From Nannobrachium achirus (taxonomy: Eukaryota > Chordata > Actinopteri > Myctophiformes > Myctophidae), in NCBI GenBank assembly GCA_963921795.1, contig OY997651.1, positions 53,068,018 through 53,132,017 on the forward strand: a DNA stretch of 64,000 nt. Direction: 5' to 3'. The notes below the pieces were generated by a model that was not told where the DNA came from, made no database searches, and saw only the letters and a list, made by a program, of their open reading frames with translations. Below are positions 11,287 through 22,280 of this stretch, piece after piece; position 1 is the stretch's first letter, and the number at the start of each line of letters is the position of its first letter. The position numbers and the translations under genes are program-made.

Positions 11287-11932
11287 TCATTCCATCGCGC
11301 CCATGGCTTTTTGGGCCGCCAGAATGTCCGCTGTCCCTGGGCGAATGTAACGTTCGAACGCTGTTGACGACCAGCGGCCCATGACTTTGAGTGTTGAAGC
11401 TGGGACCAGGGTGGCTGCTGATGTAGCTGCGCCGATGCGGCACGAGTGGGACGTGTACAGCTCTGGAGGCATCCCGCATCTTTTGCAGAGGAGACGGAGT
11501 CTGGCCGTAAACCATGCCCTTGACATTGACTTCCCCTTGTCCGTCAGGAACAGGGGCTCGTCTTGCCTCGCCAGGGGACGCTTTTGCAGGTACCGGACCA
11601 TGGAGGACAGAGGACAAAACATGGTTTTAGTTTGAGAAATAATTACTTGTCCCTTCCTTGTCTGTTTTAGAGTGCTTGAGAAATATTGAATACATGTGAG
11701 AATCGACTGTGATATTTGCCATGCTAAGGTCGTGAAGAGGATCAAAGCGATCTGTATTAGAGGTAAATTCCCCACACCTGAGAAACCCGTAGAAAGCAGA
11801 GAAGAAAACTGTTTCTAGTAACAAATCAACATATGCACCGAAACACCCCTGCCTTAAGTGAGCCACCAGTTTGTGCACAAGGGGTATAGTAAGAGGAAGT
11901 CGCTTGATACAGCTTGCCTCGCCAGAGGCCAC
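11287..11932 (-). pseudogene. Tyrosine recombinase of the Ngaro-type element, frameshifted
   Basis: Read on the minus strand, 11932-11627 shows the box I arginine context FYGFLRCGEFT and a lysine region HSKTDKEG; 11640-11287, in another frame, shows the box II motif HSCRIGAATSAA, then LKVMGRWSS and the nucleophile region FERYIRP. These are the R, K, HxxR, G-R-W and Y landmarks of the tyrosine recombinase that integrates DIRS-order elements. The two halves are out of frame near 11630-11640, so this copy is broken. Crypton recombinases are an alternative family, but the flanking split repeats favour Ngaro/PAT. Confidence 0.75.
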
Positions 11933-14481
11933 GCAGATACCATGAAATGGAGGATAAAAAGAAGTATTAGTTGAGAACGTAGACTGGATTGCCTTGTTGC
12001 ACTACCCGGCTGAATATCAATTAACTCATACCATCATAAGGTGCTGCAGAGACTTGAATATACTTAGAATCATCTTGAGCCTTGTTGCAACGATCATTAT
12101 TATAATTATAATTAATTATAATACAACCATGCAATCTATATAATACATCTGACTTATCAGCCATATAATTATGCCTTTAGATGAAGATGCAGTTTGATTA
12201 ACGAATGACCTGCCTTTCATGGCTCGGGAGGAGGTCCAGGTGAGCATCCTCGATCCAGAATCCTCGATCATCCCATTCCCGACACATGGATGTCGCTCAT
12301 GAAACAGGCAGGCAGCCACTCCCGTCTGCCGAATCTGTAGCGTGCAAGCAGGCGGGCCAGCAGGGGGCGGGCGCGCAGCAGGCAGGCGGGCGGGTGTGCA
12401 GCAGGCGGGCAGGCAGCGTGCAGGCAGGCGGGAGTACAGGCAGCATGCAGGCAGGCGGGCTCATGGTTGCAGCAGAAGTAGCGTTAGCTGAAGCTGTAGT
12501 AGCAATGCCCTCTGCAGTGCCGACCGGCTCCTGACTGGCCTCATGGTATTATACAGTAGTGGACGAACTATAAAGATAAACATGTTAGCAGAAAGCACGC
12601 AGCACTGCAGCACAACGCTGCAATGAAATGCTGCAGCAGCTCCAGTATGAAGCTGAAAAGTTAAACATGATGTTAGCAGCAGACATGTAGCAGCCTCAGC
12701 AAGAAGCTATAAAGAAAAACACAATTTAGCAGAACATGTAGCAGCTTTAGCCTGAAGCTGCAATGATAAAACCTGAGGCCGTAGCAGTGGGCATGCCGCA
12801 GCTCCGGCATGGAGCTGTAATGATAACATGATGTTAGCAACCGACATGTATCAGCTTTAGCATGAGTTGTAAAGTTAAACATGATGTCAGCATTAACTAG
12901 CAGTAGCATTAGCTGTAATTATTAGCAGTTATGCTAGCAGGCAGCAGCAGGTTGAGTGGAGCTAGCAATAGCTGAAATTATAGGACACATGATAGTATCT
13001 GACTGAAGCAGCAGCAACAAGCCATTAGCACAATTATGTGATCATTGTAGCATCCGAGATAGCAGCACGACTGATAAAGAAAGAAGCCTGGAAATGAAAC
13101 ATGTTGTTACCAACAGACATGTAGCAGCTTTAGCATGAGCATAAGTTGAGCATACAGAGAAATGGTAGAGTCAAAGCAACAGCCAGCCTGCAGTAAATAG
13201 TTTTTACACCGAAGAGCCTTTCAGTGTGCAAAATTACAGAACAAGTGTTTAACGCTGTTCCGAACAACGTTCAGCATGTACTGGCTGTGCATAGATACAA
13301 TAATCAACTCAGTTTATCCATTTCACATGGCCACTTAAGTGTTATCATGCTAGCGTTTGTAGCACAAGACATTAGCGTTAGCCGCTAACATAAGCATTTA
13401 GCAGTGAACAAGCTTTTCACATGGCTATCCCAGTGTTGCCATGCTAGCGTTGTAGCATGAGACAATGACAACCCCTGAGTTACTAGCATTAGCCTCAAAC
13501 ATTAGCATTTAGCAGTGAACAAGCCTCTCCCCATGCTGGAATGTATCCTCTTACTCTATACAACTCAAAGGTTCCAAATGCGCTAACATTAGCATTTAGC
13601 AGTGAACAAGCCTCTCACCATGCTGGAATATTCCTCTCACTCAAACCTCTCTCTCAAAGGTTCCTGAGTAAATAGGGAGAGCTTCCTAGGATCTCCTTTT
13701 AGTAGAACTGTACCATCATGCAACTGTACTTTTCCCATGCAACCTTCTAACAAGTCTTCAACTCTCCCCACACTACACACACAGTAGCTGCTTGACCTCA
13801 TGTGGCTCAAAAAGGGAATTAACCCACTCTGCACACAGACTAGGCTGATTCTAACAGGAAGCATGTTGGAAGGATGTTGAAAGCAAGCCAAATAAGCAAC
13901 TTTACAAGCCCGAACAAAACAACCCACAACTAGAAGTTATGGGGAAACAAGACAGAGTTGCTTATAATGGGCAGACCTGGCAACACTGCTAGACTGAGAA
14001 CAGTGTGAATGTGTATGGTAGCAGTACATAGACTACACTACCCATGATGCATTGCCCATTTAACAACCTCCCTTATCAACTTTCCACCATTCCACCACAT
14101 AGGACATTAACTATGGTGTTTATAAAGCCAAATAATCACCTGTGCAAGAACCTTCATTTCCATACTTAAGCAAGTGTGAGAGTGAGCGTGTTTGATCCTC
14201 GCTTGAATGCCGCAATCTCACCTACTTTACTCCAAGTAGTGGCAGTTAGTTGAATATGGACTAATTCAACTGTAGCACATGACAATCTCTCTCATGGTAA
14301 CAAGTTCTTACACCCATGAAAGGCATATGTTAACCATTAAACATTTAAACCCCCTCCATAAAACTCTAACATCTTGAAATGCTCTACCACTGAATTATCT
14401 AAGCATCAATATTTGATTCAAGACTTCTTACCGAATACTAGCTGAACCACTCCTCCAGGACAGGTCCCCAACAAACACTCA
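11933..14481. other. Body of the YR element, non-coding
   Basis: No reverse transcriptase motif was found. 12330-12450 is a GC-rich CAGGCGGGC-type repeat. 12560-13620 is littered with degenerate AGC-rich words (TGTAGCAGCTTTAGC, GTTAGCAT, CATTTAGCAGTGAACAAGC three times near 13395-13610). 13637-13927 holds an open minus-strand frame without recognisable motif. Confidence 0.4.
14479..14481. other. Target-site duplication TCA (left)
   Basis: TCA immediately before the Harbinger terminus, matched by TCA at 19095-19097. A 3 bp duplication is the PIF/Harbinger signature. Confidence 0.8.
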
Positions 14482-14738
14482 GGCCGGCTTGCACCAACAC
14501 GGTTTAAGCCTTAAACTGGTTTAAATCAAGGTTTATCTTTTAATCAGCTTGCACCAAACCTTAAACCTAGTTTTCATTAATCAGGTTTAGTTTTAAACCA
14601 TCCCTTTAATCTTGGTTTTACTTTTCATTCTAAACCTGGATTAATGTTAATCCTGTTGCACCACTACTTTAAACTTTGATTTAAACATCAGTAAGGGATT
14701 AATTTTAAACCTGCAGGAGAGGTGTTTTAAGTGGAAAC

Positions 14739-15779
14739 ATGGCAGCATACATCAGATGGCTTCATGAAAATCAACAAGTACCGCAAAGAAAAATAAGGGA
14801 CCGCCAAAACCCAGTGGAATACTGGGATGATGAAGAATTCAGGAGGCGGTACAGATTCACTAAAGTGTCTGTAATGACATTAGTTGATAAAATCGGGCCT
14901 GTGATTGAACATCCTACTGACAGGAATGCAGCTATACCACCCTTGCTCCAGCTACTGATAGCATTGCGCTTTTATGCAACTGGTTGTGGCCAGATGTTGG
15001 ATGGGGACCTTGTTGGAGTACATGATTCAACAGTGAGTAGGATTGTTGCAAGGGTATCACAAGCAATTGCGTCATTGAAAAACCAGTATATAAGATTTGC
15101 TCCAACAAGAGAAACATCTGCTGGTTTTTACAGAAGATCTGGCTTTCCAGGAGTGCTAGGAGCAATTGACTGTACTCACATCCCCATTCAAAACCCTGGT
15201 GGAGCAAACGGAGAGCTGTTTCGCAACAGGAAGGGACACTTTTCTATTAATGTTCAGGTTGTGTGTGACGAGGAGGCCCAAATCAGCAACATTGTAGCTC
15301 GTTGGCCAGGAGCAACACATGACAGCCGAATTTTTGATAACAGCCACCTCTGTGCTCTGCTTGAAAGTCAGGAATTTCAAGGTCATCTAGTTGGTGACCT
15401 TGGATATGCCTGCCGTGCCTACCTGATGACACCCATTTTACGCCCTCAAACACGCGCAGAGAGACGGTACAATACCAGCCACATTTCAGCCAGAGGTCTT
15501 GTGGAGAGAGTGTTTGGAGTTTGGAAACGGAGGTTTCCCTGCCTGGGGAACAAGCTTCGGACAAAGCTAGAGACAACATTGACAGTCATTGTTGCAGTGG
15601 CAGTGTTGTACAACTTTGGGAAGAGATATGGAGATGAGCTGCCAGAGGAGGCTGTAGAGGGTCCCCGTCCCCCTAACACCGGAGAAGATGACCAGGAGGA
15701 CGACGAGGACCACCCTGCTGCCACTGCAAATGGAACTGCTGTCCGGAGGGCCTTAATTGAGAACCACTTTGCTGCTTAG
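14739..15779 (+). CDS. Harbinger (HARBI1-like) DDE transposase
   Basis: A 346-residue uninterrupted frame, the normal length for HARBI1-type nucleases. An N-terminal helical region (about 30-120, FRRRYRFTKVSVMTLVDKI, QLLIALRFYATG, HDSTVSRIV) precedes the DDE fold. The catalytic residues sit in GAIDCTHIPI (D144), GATHDSRIFDNS (D195) and LVERVFGVWKRRFP (E256), with VGDLGYA at 218-224. The C-terminus (310-325) is acidic. It cuts and reinserts the element and needs the Myb-like partner for DNA recognition and nuclear entry. The ATG at 14739 lies about 260 bp inside the left terminus, after the terminal repeat region. Confidence 0.92.
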   Translation: MAAYIRWLHENQQVPQRKIRDRQNPVEYWDDEEFRRRYRFTKVSVMTLVDKIGPVIEHPTDRNAAIPPLLQLLIALRFYATGCGQMLDGDLVGVHDSTVSRIVARVSQAIASLKNQYIRFAPTRETSAGFYRRSGFPGVLGAIDCTHIPIQNPGGANGELFRNRKGHFSINVQVVCDEEAQISNIVARWPGATHDSRIFDNSHLCALLESQEFQGHLVGDLGYACRAYLMTPILRPQTRAERRYNTSHISARGLVERVFGVWKRRFPCLGNKLRTKLETTLTVIVAVAVLYNFGKRYGDELPEEAVEGPRPPNTGEDDQEDDEDHPAATANGTAVRRALIENHFAA

Positions 15780-15994
15780 GGTGTGTATTATGTACACGTC
15801 AAATAATGTTATGTCAAAACATGATTAAAAGAAATATCTAGCAAATTGCATATCTACATGTATGCCTAAATGATAACTTTTCTCTAACAAGCTATTGAAA
15901 ACATTCTTATAATCAGGGGCGTCACAAGGGGTAGGAAAGTGGGACTGAGTTACTGGGGCCCAAGGTGGAGGGGCCCTAATAACTTTATCTATTG

Positions 15995-16067
15995 AAAAAT
16001 AGCAGATATACAAGCTCACAGCGCGGCACCGAGTGCCGCGCTGCAAGCTTGTAGATCTGCTATTTTT
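15995..16067. repeat. Recurrent palindromic hairpin
   Basis: AAAAATAGCAGATATACAAG ... CTTGTAGATCTGCTATTTTT with inner CAGCGCGGCAC and GTGCCGCGCTG pairing. This is one of the best preserved copies. Confidence 0.85.
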
Positions 16068-16249
16068 GAAAAGTTGTGAAAATGTGTGAAAATCTTTGAA
16101 TATGTGTTTTTAAGCGAACATTTCTAACTCAAATTCTGCTTCTGGGGGTCCCTGGAACTAAATATTTTGAGATCGGGGTCTGTGGCCAAATACATATCAT
16201 CTTGGGGGTCCTTGACATAGGTTTCTTGCACACATTTTCACGATTTTTC

Positions 16250-16322
16250 AAAAATAGCAGATATACAAGCTCGCAGCGCGGCACTCGGTGCCACGCTGTG
16301 AGCTTGTATATCTGCTATTTTT
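16250..16322. repeat. Recurrent palindromic hairpin
   Basis: AAAAATAGCAGATATACAAG ... CTTGTATATCTGCTATTTTT with inner CGCAGCGCGGCAC pairing to GTGCCACGCTGTG. Second copy in the same MITE. Confidence 0.85.
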
Positions 16323-17105
16323 CAATAGTTAACATTCATGGGGGGCCCGCAGTGAATCCTTGTACCCAGGGCCCAGAATTTGGTGTGACGCCCCTGCTTA
16401 TAATAATCACATATACTGCTCTAACATGTTAATATCTTCCTGTATTTCTATAGGTGTACGGTTGAGGAAGATCCCCTGAATGAAACATGTCAAGAGTTTC
16501 CAACAATTTCATTTATTAGTCCAAATAGCTTACCACACACATCTTCAGTACAGTGTACAGTATATATTATTTATATATGTTATATAATATATTGATTAAA
16601 GGCCTATTATTGTCTACATACAAAAGAACAGTTGCCATGTTTTTCTTCCTTTTCTGAAATACATATGCTCAATTCAAATCATAGCCTTCAGCCCTTCACC
16701 TAAAATATCCACAGAACAAGCATATTTCAGTACTTACAGTACATTTTCAAACTTAACAAGTGTGGGGATTGAGATTCAACATCAGCCTGAATCACAATAT
16801 AAACTCAAGGAAACAAAAGTTAATTCGGAGTGTTGACACTTGACATAAAGCTCTGTAACACTACCTAATGCTTCCAACATGAAACATCATATTTCACCAT
16901 ACGTAGGTTATGTGGTACAGTGTGTATGTACAGTAGGTGAAGTTTCTTCCTTTTCCTAAATACATATGCTCAATCATAGCCTTCACCTAAAAGATCCACA
17001 GAACAAGCTTATTTCAGTACTCACATTTGCAAACTTAAACTCAATCTGTACAGACAGATTAGTTCATTCCAACCATAGTTCATTCCAACCATTCATATAT
17101 TTACA

Positions 17106-18592
17106 CTAGGGTTCATTAAGAAGAAAATGCATTGGCTGTAAGCCTGTGGTATTAGACAAAAGAGCATCTTTTTGAAGCTGCAGTACTTCTTTCTGTAAAA
17201 GAAGCACTTCTCTCTGTAACTTCGCATTTTCAATCTGAATTAAATTCTTCTCTTTCTCCAAATCCAGTACATCAAAATGATATTCATTTGTGTCCCTTTT
17301 CTGTTTCTTGCTCTTTGAGGGGCTGTCATGCTGAACTGTGTGTGACTGTCCCTGGGTTGCTCCACTGCTGGCACGTTTTGTCACGGTGGCAGGAGCAGAG
17401 CGGCCAACAGTCTTCTTCACTTGTCCATCATTGTTAGCTAAGAAAAAAGACAAAAGACAACATAGAACTAGTTTAGTGCAATAGCCTACAGGGTCACAGG
17501 TCTTGTATTCACCTACAGCAGTGGTTTTCAAACTTTTCAGGCCCCCCCAGTTCAAATACCCCAAAATAGTCATAATTACTTGAACTGAGGACCCCCCCCC
17601 CCCCCAACCTGACAAGCACCTAGAATTGTAGGAGTTGAGGCATTATATTTAGTTTGATTCTGTTAACACAGATAAATATTTTAAAATTAGCCAATCTACA
17701 AGCTCACAATTCAGCCAGGGCATTGTGAGATCAGCTATTTTCACAATTTCTGTCTTTATTTGACAATTTAGCCAATGTTTGGCCAGTCTTATAGTAGGCC
17801 CATAGATTGTTGATTACTTTTGATGCAGTATATATATTTTTTTTTACTTCTTTTTGTTCTCATATAATTTCTATTGATGTCTGTTCATATCTATTTCTGT
17901 CATCTGCCTGGGGAGGGGCACAGTTCAGAACCACTGTTATACAGCACAATTGTACAATGGCTCATATTCGTGGGCACAGGAATATGAGCCATGTCTTGTA
18001 TCACACAGTATAGGCCTACATTATGCTTTACACGACATTAGTTGAACACGAATCTAAAGTTACATGTTTCATATTTTTAAATAGCATAATAAGCTTAAAA
18101 TTAGACACGCTATGCTATAATCATGGCCAACTCACGTTCAGAGGTAGATGCTGTTGTATGGTCCAGGTCCGACTCCACAGGTTCCAGGAGTAATGGTCGG
18201 TCAGCCAGGCCATCGTCGTCATACACGTTAGATAATGGTTTTATCTGTTGTGGCATCATATCAATTATTTTTTGGGACAACGGGTCCATTTTTCCGGGTG
18301 GGGGTCCCCCCCCTGTCAAAAAAGTCTCTCTCCTCTCATGGCCAGCGTCCTTTTTAGCCTTTGATTTTAGGTTCTTCCAGCAGGCTTTCAGGCTGGGGAC
18401 ATCTCTTTTATCCTTTATTCCCCCAGAGCCATTGAAGTACGTGCATACCTCGTCCCAAGCCACTTCTTTTTTTCTCACCGAAACATTGTCTGTTCTTTTA
18501 TCTTCAATTGCGTTTCCATATTGCTCCATTAACTGACATAATAAAAGCTTTTCGTGGCTTGTAAAGTTTGAGCTCCGTGCGCGCTGCGCCAT
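17106..18592 (-). CDS. Harbinger Myb/SANT-like DNA-binding protein, two exons
   Basis: Exon 1 is 18592-18136 and ends at a consensus donor (GAAC|GTGAGT); exon 2 is 17437-17106 after acceptor TTTTTTCTTAG. The joint keeps frame (phase 1) and gives about 262 residues. The N-terminus shows a SANT/Myb trihelix-like block (FTSHEKLLLCQLMEQYG, VAWDEVCTYFNG, SLKACWKNLKSKAKKD), followed by an acidic linker, a basic patch (SKSKKQKRD) and a heptad-rich coiled coil (LDLEKEKNLIQIENAKLQRE onward). In Harbinger elements this protein binds the termini and brings the transposase to the nucleus. The intron contains the hAT-like element at 17519-17936. Confidence 0.85.
17519..17936. mobile_element. hAT-like MITE in the Myb gene intron
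   Basis: Ends CAGTGGTTTTCAAACTTTTC and, inverted, CAGTGGTTCTGAACTGTG. The flanks ACCTACAG and TTATACAG agree at only five of eight positions, so the TSD has decayed or the ends shifted. It carries a copy of the recurrent hairpin at 17683-17741. Confidence 0.65.
17683..17741. repeat. Recurrent palindromic hairpin (imperfect)
   Basis: AAAATTAGCCAATCTACAAG with CTCACAATTC on the left, GCATTGTGAGATCAGCTATTTT on the right; the right arm has lost part of the stem. Confidence 0.6.
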
Positions 18593-19094
18593 GTTGTTTG
18601 TTTACTACGGGAAGTGAGTGGAGCTTTGTAGTGCGAGCCTGCGAGGGGGGCAGATCTATAAACCTAGCAGCACTCAGCCAGTGAGCCCACTACGCAGTAC
18701 GCACCACGGAGCGACGCGTTGTGGGCTTATATATCTGTTTTTTTAGCGCGTCACCGAAAATGATGTTTTTTTTGCTTCAGGCGCTACTTTTTAACATAAG
18801 CTTGCCTATTATGCTCTTCAAAAGTAATAAAACGCTTTTGATATTAGGCTAAAGAGAGTAGGTTATTCCTACTATTTATTCACATCGCAGATCCAAGATG
18901 GCGGACTTTTAATCCATGAAATGATCGTAGTTTAAGGATTTAATCACAGGTTAAGGATTTAATCACCGATTTGTTAAGCAATGCTTAAATTTAAGTGGTG
19001 CAACGCACCAAGATTTAAAATAAAACCTAGATCAACAAACCCTTGATTAACCCTAAACTAAGATTTATTTAATCCCTCTTGGTGCAAGCCGCCC

Positions 19095-19097
19095 TCA
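19095..19097. other. Target-site duplication TCA (right)
   Basis: Direct duplicate of 14479-14481 at the right end of the Harbinger transposon. Confidence 0.8.
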
Positions 19098-20028
19098 GAC
19101 TCAGGCTTCTGCATGGCCAAACAGGCCCAGACACAGACCACCTCCCCTTATGCTCTGCCCTTAAAGGGGCAGTGCTCCTCCTGTAAACACTTGACATGAT
19201 TCCTGAATGAGCAAAGCATTAATCTTAATACACAAATATACTCAGTAGTTCCAACCTGCCTACTGAGTAAAAGCATTAGCTGTTATGATTAGTAGCCATG
19301 TTGGCTGCCTCCTGAGAAAATAGGCATAAGCTCTATTAGAAGTGAGCAATAGCATCAGAATATCATCCATGCATGATAGCAATAATAGCATAGGCTACAC
19401 CTGTTTAAAGCAGGATGGGAATCCCTGCATGGAGCCATGAATCTGAAAGGAGTATGGCCACACTGGCCAACATGTTGGATTAGCTGCCGAACTAGCTCTC
19501 TGTGTTTGCAGAGTGAAGCCCTGTGATAAAAGGTTAAAGACAACTAGAGTGGCATCTGCTGGAGACAAGCACTGGAAGCTGGGGCAGGAACAACAGTTCA
19601 CATACTGTTCTAGGCAGCACAAAATCACAGCCAATGCCATCATGGTTCAGGGTGCACTGTAGAGCAAAGCATGCTGTTAGCTTGTGTTGCTACAAACAAT
19701 TGAAGCTTCCACTACTACCATTGTTTAGCATATGATATAACTGTTGAAATGTTTTTCTTCTGAGAAGCAAGCATGCTAGCAATACATTTTTAGATGAGAC
19801 CTTGTTCAAGTTATGAGTAGTAGTAAACACGTAATGAGAACTAATGAAGTAGCTTCATGATAGCTGTAGTTAGCATTAGCAAAATACTGTTAGCTGTAGC
19901 ATAGTGATAGCAACAGAGATAAAAGCAGGCTAGCATTGCTATTGAAGCAGCACAGAAGTAAGCAGTATCTAAAGCAGAACCATATGGTATCACCAAGCTT
20001 TCGAGCAGAACCAGAGAGTAAAGCAGCA
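19098..20028. other. Left (5') body of the YR element
   Basis: Resumes the Ngaro-type element after the Harbinger. It contains the same AGC-rich degenerate words (GTTAGCATTAGC, TAGCAGTAGC) as 12.6-13.6 kb. No gag or RT frame was found. Confidence 0.4.
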
Positions 20029-20263
20029 GCAAGCAGAAAATGATTCCGAAGCTTCGGAACCAAGCATTGGTAGGGAAAGCAAGCTCTATTTAAAGGAGCC
20101 TTCCCTACTGATTGAGAGCTCTGATTGGAGTATGGCAGTCATGTGACATAATGACCAGCAGATATGTTAATGAGGTATGAGAACAGAGCTGACTGACAAC
20201 TGACACTCAGACTGGCGGCGACTTGACTCCCATGCCCTGCATAAACTTACGCTATGCTTTATT
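20029..20263 (-). repeat. Split direct repeat A1
   Basis: 235 bp copy of A2 (10159-10393). It forms the outer 5' end of the element on the minus strand; unrelated DNA starts at 20264. Confidence 0.9.
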
Positions 20264-20272
20264 AAGTTGTCT

Positions 20273-20560
20273 TGTCACAACCACCCTGTGTGATGACTGG
20301 CTATCATCTTCACCTGTTAGCCAATCCTGTTTGTCCTATTAGACTCATAGCCAATCACATGTTGATTGTCCATGCTGTTCACCTGTGTCCTGTTAATCCC
20401 TGGCTCTATATATACTCCAGTGTTTCACCATTGTATGGTTTGACAGTCAGGGAGTGGTGCAGTCTGTAGTAGTGTGTGAAGTTGACCAGAGGAAGTTAGA
20501 CTTGGGTCCGATATGCCAAATAAATACACACTGTTAATGTTACCCCAGAGGCTGCCTATA
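20273..20560 (+). mobile_element. Possible solo LTR or promoter-bearing relic
   Basis: Starts TGTCACAACCACCC and contains a TATA-like CTCTATATATACTCC near 20403 and AATAAA near 20520, the layout of a short LTR. I could not place a convincing TG...CA end or a TSD, so this is tentative. Confidence 0.3.
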
Positions 20561-21329
20561 AGGGATGCACTGCAGTCTGCACTGAACACAATGCCCACCT
20601 AACTACTACCTCAACATAAATGATGCAAATTTCTAATAAGCCAAATGCATGGCAGTCCATTTTTTTTAACCAAACATTTTGAATTGTGTCCTGTCTTGTT
20701 GAACTGGCCACTCAACAGCTAATTAGTTCCAACTGGGGGCAGTAATGTTTGGTGGTGATCAGGCTATTGTTCATACACCTTCTGGTACTACTTGTCTCTA
20801 CTGATTCCAGCCAGTAAGACGTACAATCCTCACACTGGTCATGGTCAAGTTATTGGCCTTGTATGTGTGGCTGTCGGTGTTGGTTTGTGGTTGCTTAAAT
20901 TATAGGCATGCGTAAAAAACTTTTTTTTTTGTTTGTTTACCACCACACTTTTTCTCAGGCGCAATATCCTCTTGGATCAAAAACACTAATATATAGGCAA
21001 TGGGTCACACACAGTGTCAAGAATGAGTTATAGCTTCATTGCATCTTTATTTTTGAAAAATGTAGGCGATTTGAGGGGAATTTAAGCAGGGGCTGAATTT
21101 TGTTATACAATTTACAGTGTAACTGAACCGAAAAAATGCATTTAAGCAAGTGAAAGTGGCACCTTCAAACTGCTTATAAAAGCATTGGCCATAGTGACAT
21201 TCATTACACGAAACCATTAAGACTTCTAGGATCATTGACAGAATATTACAGCACAATATGGGCTGTCAGTGTTATGCTTTGCTATTGTAATTGCTCTGCA
21301 TTAATACCTGTTTTGACCACTAGATATCA

Positions 21330-21860
21330 CAAGCTTTATACTTTTTTTTTTAACATTGTCAAACTTCATTGGCAGTTTGCATAGGAAAAGCACAGCACAG
21401 TACAGTTTGGATAGCCTACAAGGTCTACTATTATATGATTTAAACCCAAGATGGCACAATGGCTTGTTTACATTGGGGTCCTTTTGTATTCAAATCATAG
21501 AGACATAAAATGGCAGATGATGCACAGTAGCCTACTTGGCAAAAAAATAGAAATAGCCTATAACATTTAAAAGTATACTTTACAGTAAACAGGTCGGGGG
21601 GGGGGGGGGGGGGGTGTAGGCTTTGTCTTGAGTTGCAGCCACCTGTAAATGTTCTTTTAGAGCGGTGTTAAAGGAGGGTAGGGATTTACACTCCTTTAAG
21701 GCCGTTGGTAGGGCATTCCACATTTTCGTGGCATAGGAGGAGAATTAATTTCACCCTAAGTTTGTGCCAAATCTGTGTTGAGGGTGATTAGTGGAGCTGC
21801 CACTGGTGTTGTGATTTTAGATTTTTTTAGTCAAAATTAATCACAGCGTAACAAACTTTT
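21330..21860 (-). mobile_element. LINE 3' end with RT C-terminal remnant
   Basis: On the minus strand 21790-21640 reads as the C-terminus of a LINE reverse transcriptase polyprotein (KMWNALPTALKECKSLPSF, ALKEHLQ). The arrangement and a downstream block (GTTTGCATAGGAAAAG on the plus strand) match a second copy at 60304-61080. A 17 bp G run (from 21596) interrupts it. Confidence 0.6.
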
Positions 21861-21865
21861 TGTTT

Positions 21866-22104
21866 TTAATTATTATTTTTTACAACAGAATTAGCGAGAG
21901 AAAGAGAAAACGGAAAAGAAAATCGTGATGGGTTCCCAACCCAAGTTAAGCAAACGGTCCACAGCATTGGCGTGGACCGGGAGGAGGGTTGTTGTCCACC
22001 TGGACATTCCCGTTTGGCATATTTCACCCTGGAATGGGCATTTGCCAGGTCTTTCCCCACGTTGTTAGCCTCCAAGGTAGTCTTAAAATGCTGTAAGTAT
22101 TCAT
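21866..22104 (-). CDS. Terminal exon of the F-box-like gene, crosses array edge
   Basis: After acceptor TATGTTTTTGACTACAG (22105 on) the frame reads DEYLQHFKTTLEANNVGKD and continues across the array boundary at 22037 (LANA) into unique DNA (HSRVKYAKRECPGGQQPSS) up to 21866. Phase 1 matches the F-box-like exon at 22281-22424. In the other three units the same exon is cut at the unit joint and runs into unrelated sequence. No known domain was recognised. Confidence 0.45.
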
Positions 22105-22280
22105 CTGTAGTCAAAAACATACATGGATAAAGCATATCCAAAACACAATTACTTTCGCAAGGTACTGTACATCCAGTTTACCAAGATTGAAAAGAGTAAA
22201 AAAAGTTAACAATAAAGTTTCTCACACTCGATAGATAGCTTTAATGTAAAAATGTGATTTAGTCACATAATGTCATTTAC

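Larger units (their letters stand above)
15914..16396. mobile_element. hAT MITE with exact 8 bp TSD
   Basis: 483 bp with inverted ends CAGGGGCGTCACAAGG and, at the right, GTGTGACGCCCCTG. A perfect 8 bp duplication CTTATAAT (15906-15913 and 16397-16404) shows a hAT insertion. Its two halves are inverted copies of each other, each carrying the recurrent hairpin (15995-16067 and 16250-16322) plus the shared word TGTGAAAATGTGTG. It is non-coding, downstream of the transposase gene inside the Harbinger. Confidence 0.9.
14482..19094 (+). mobile_element. Two-gene PIF/Harbinger transposon
   Basis: 4613 bp with terminal inverted repeats GGCCGGCTTGCACCAA (left) and, reverse complemented, GGGCGGCTTGCACCAA (right), flanked by TCA duplications. 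Subterminal regions are rich in TTTAAACC/GGTTTAAA words. It carries the full gene pair of Harbinger elements, a DDE transposase (plus) and a Myb/SANT-type DNA-binding protein (minus), convergently arranged. Both frames appear undamaged, so the copy may be young or autonomous. Two hAT-type MITEs sit inside it. Confidence 0.85.
9692..20263 (-). mobile_element. Ngaro/PAT-type YR retrotransposon, nested host
   Basis: Two pairs of direct repeats in the order (minus strand) A1 20263-20029, body, B1 10613-10394, A2 10393-10159, B2 9912-9692: the A1-ORFs-B1-A2-B2 split-direct-repeat plan known from Ngaro and PAT elements of the DIRS order. The B1/A2 joint equals what circularisation of the outer ends would give. 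A decayed tyrosine recombinase lies just inside B1, as expected near the 3' end. No reverse transcriptase or RNase H is visible, so the copy is probably internally deleted or non-autonomous. A Harbinger element (14482-19094) interrupts it; without that it would be about 5.96 kb. Confidence 0.75.

Noticed and set aside
11207-11617. 136-codon minus-strand frame MSSVLHGPVP...
   Set aside because: A different frame of the tyrosine recombinase relic; the HSCRIG/FERYI frame is the real one.
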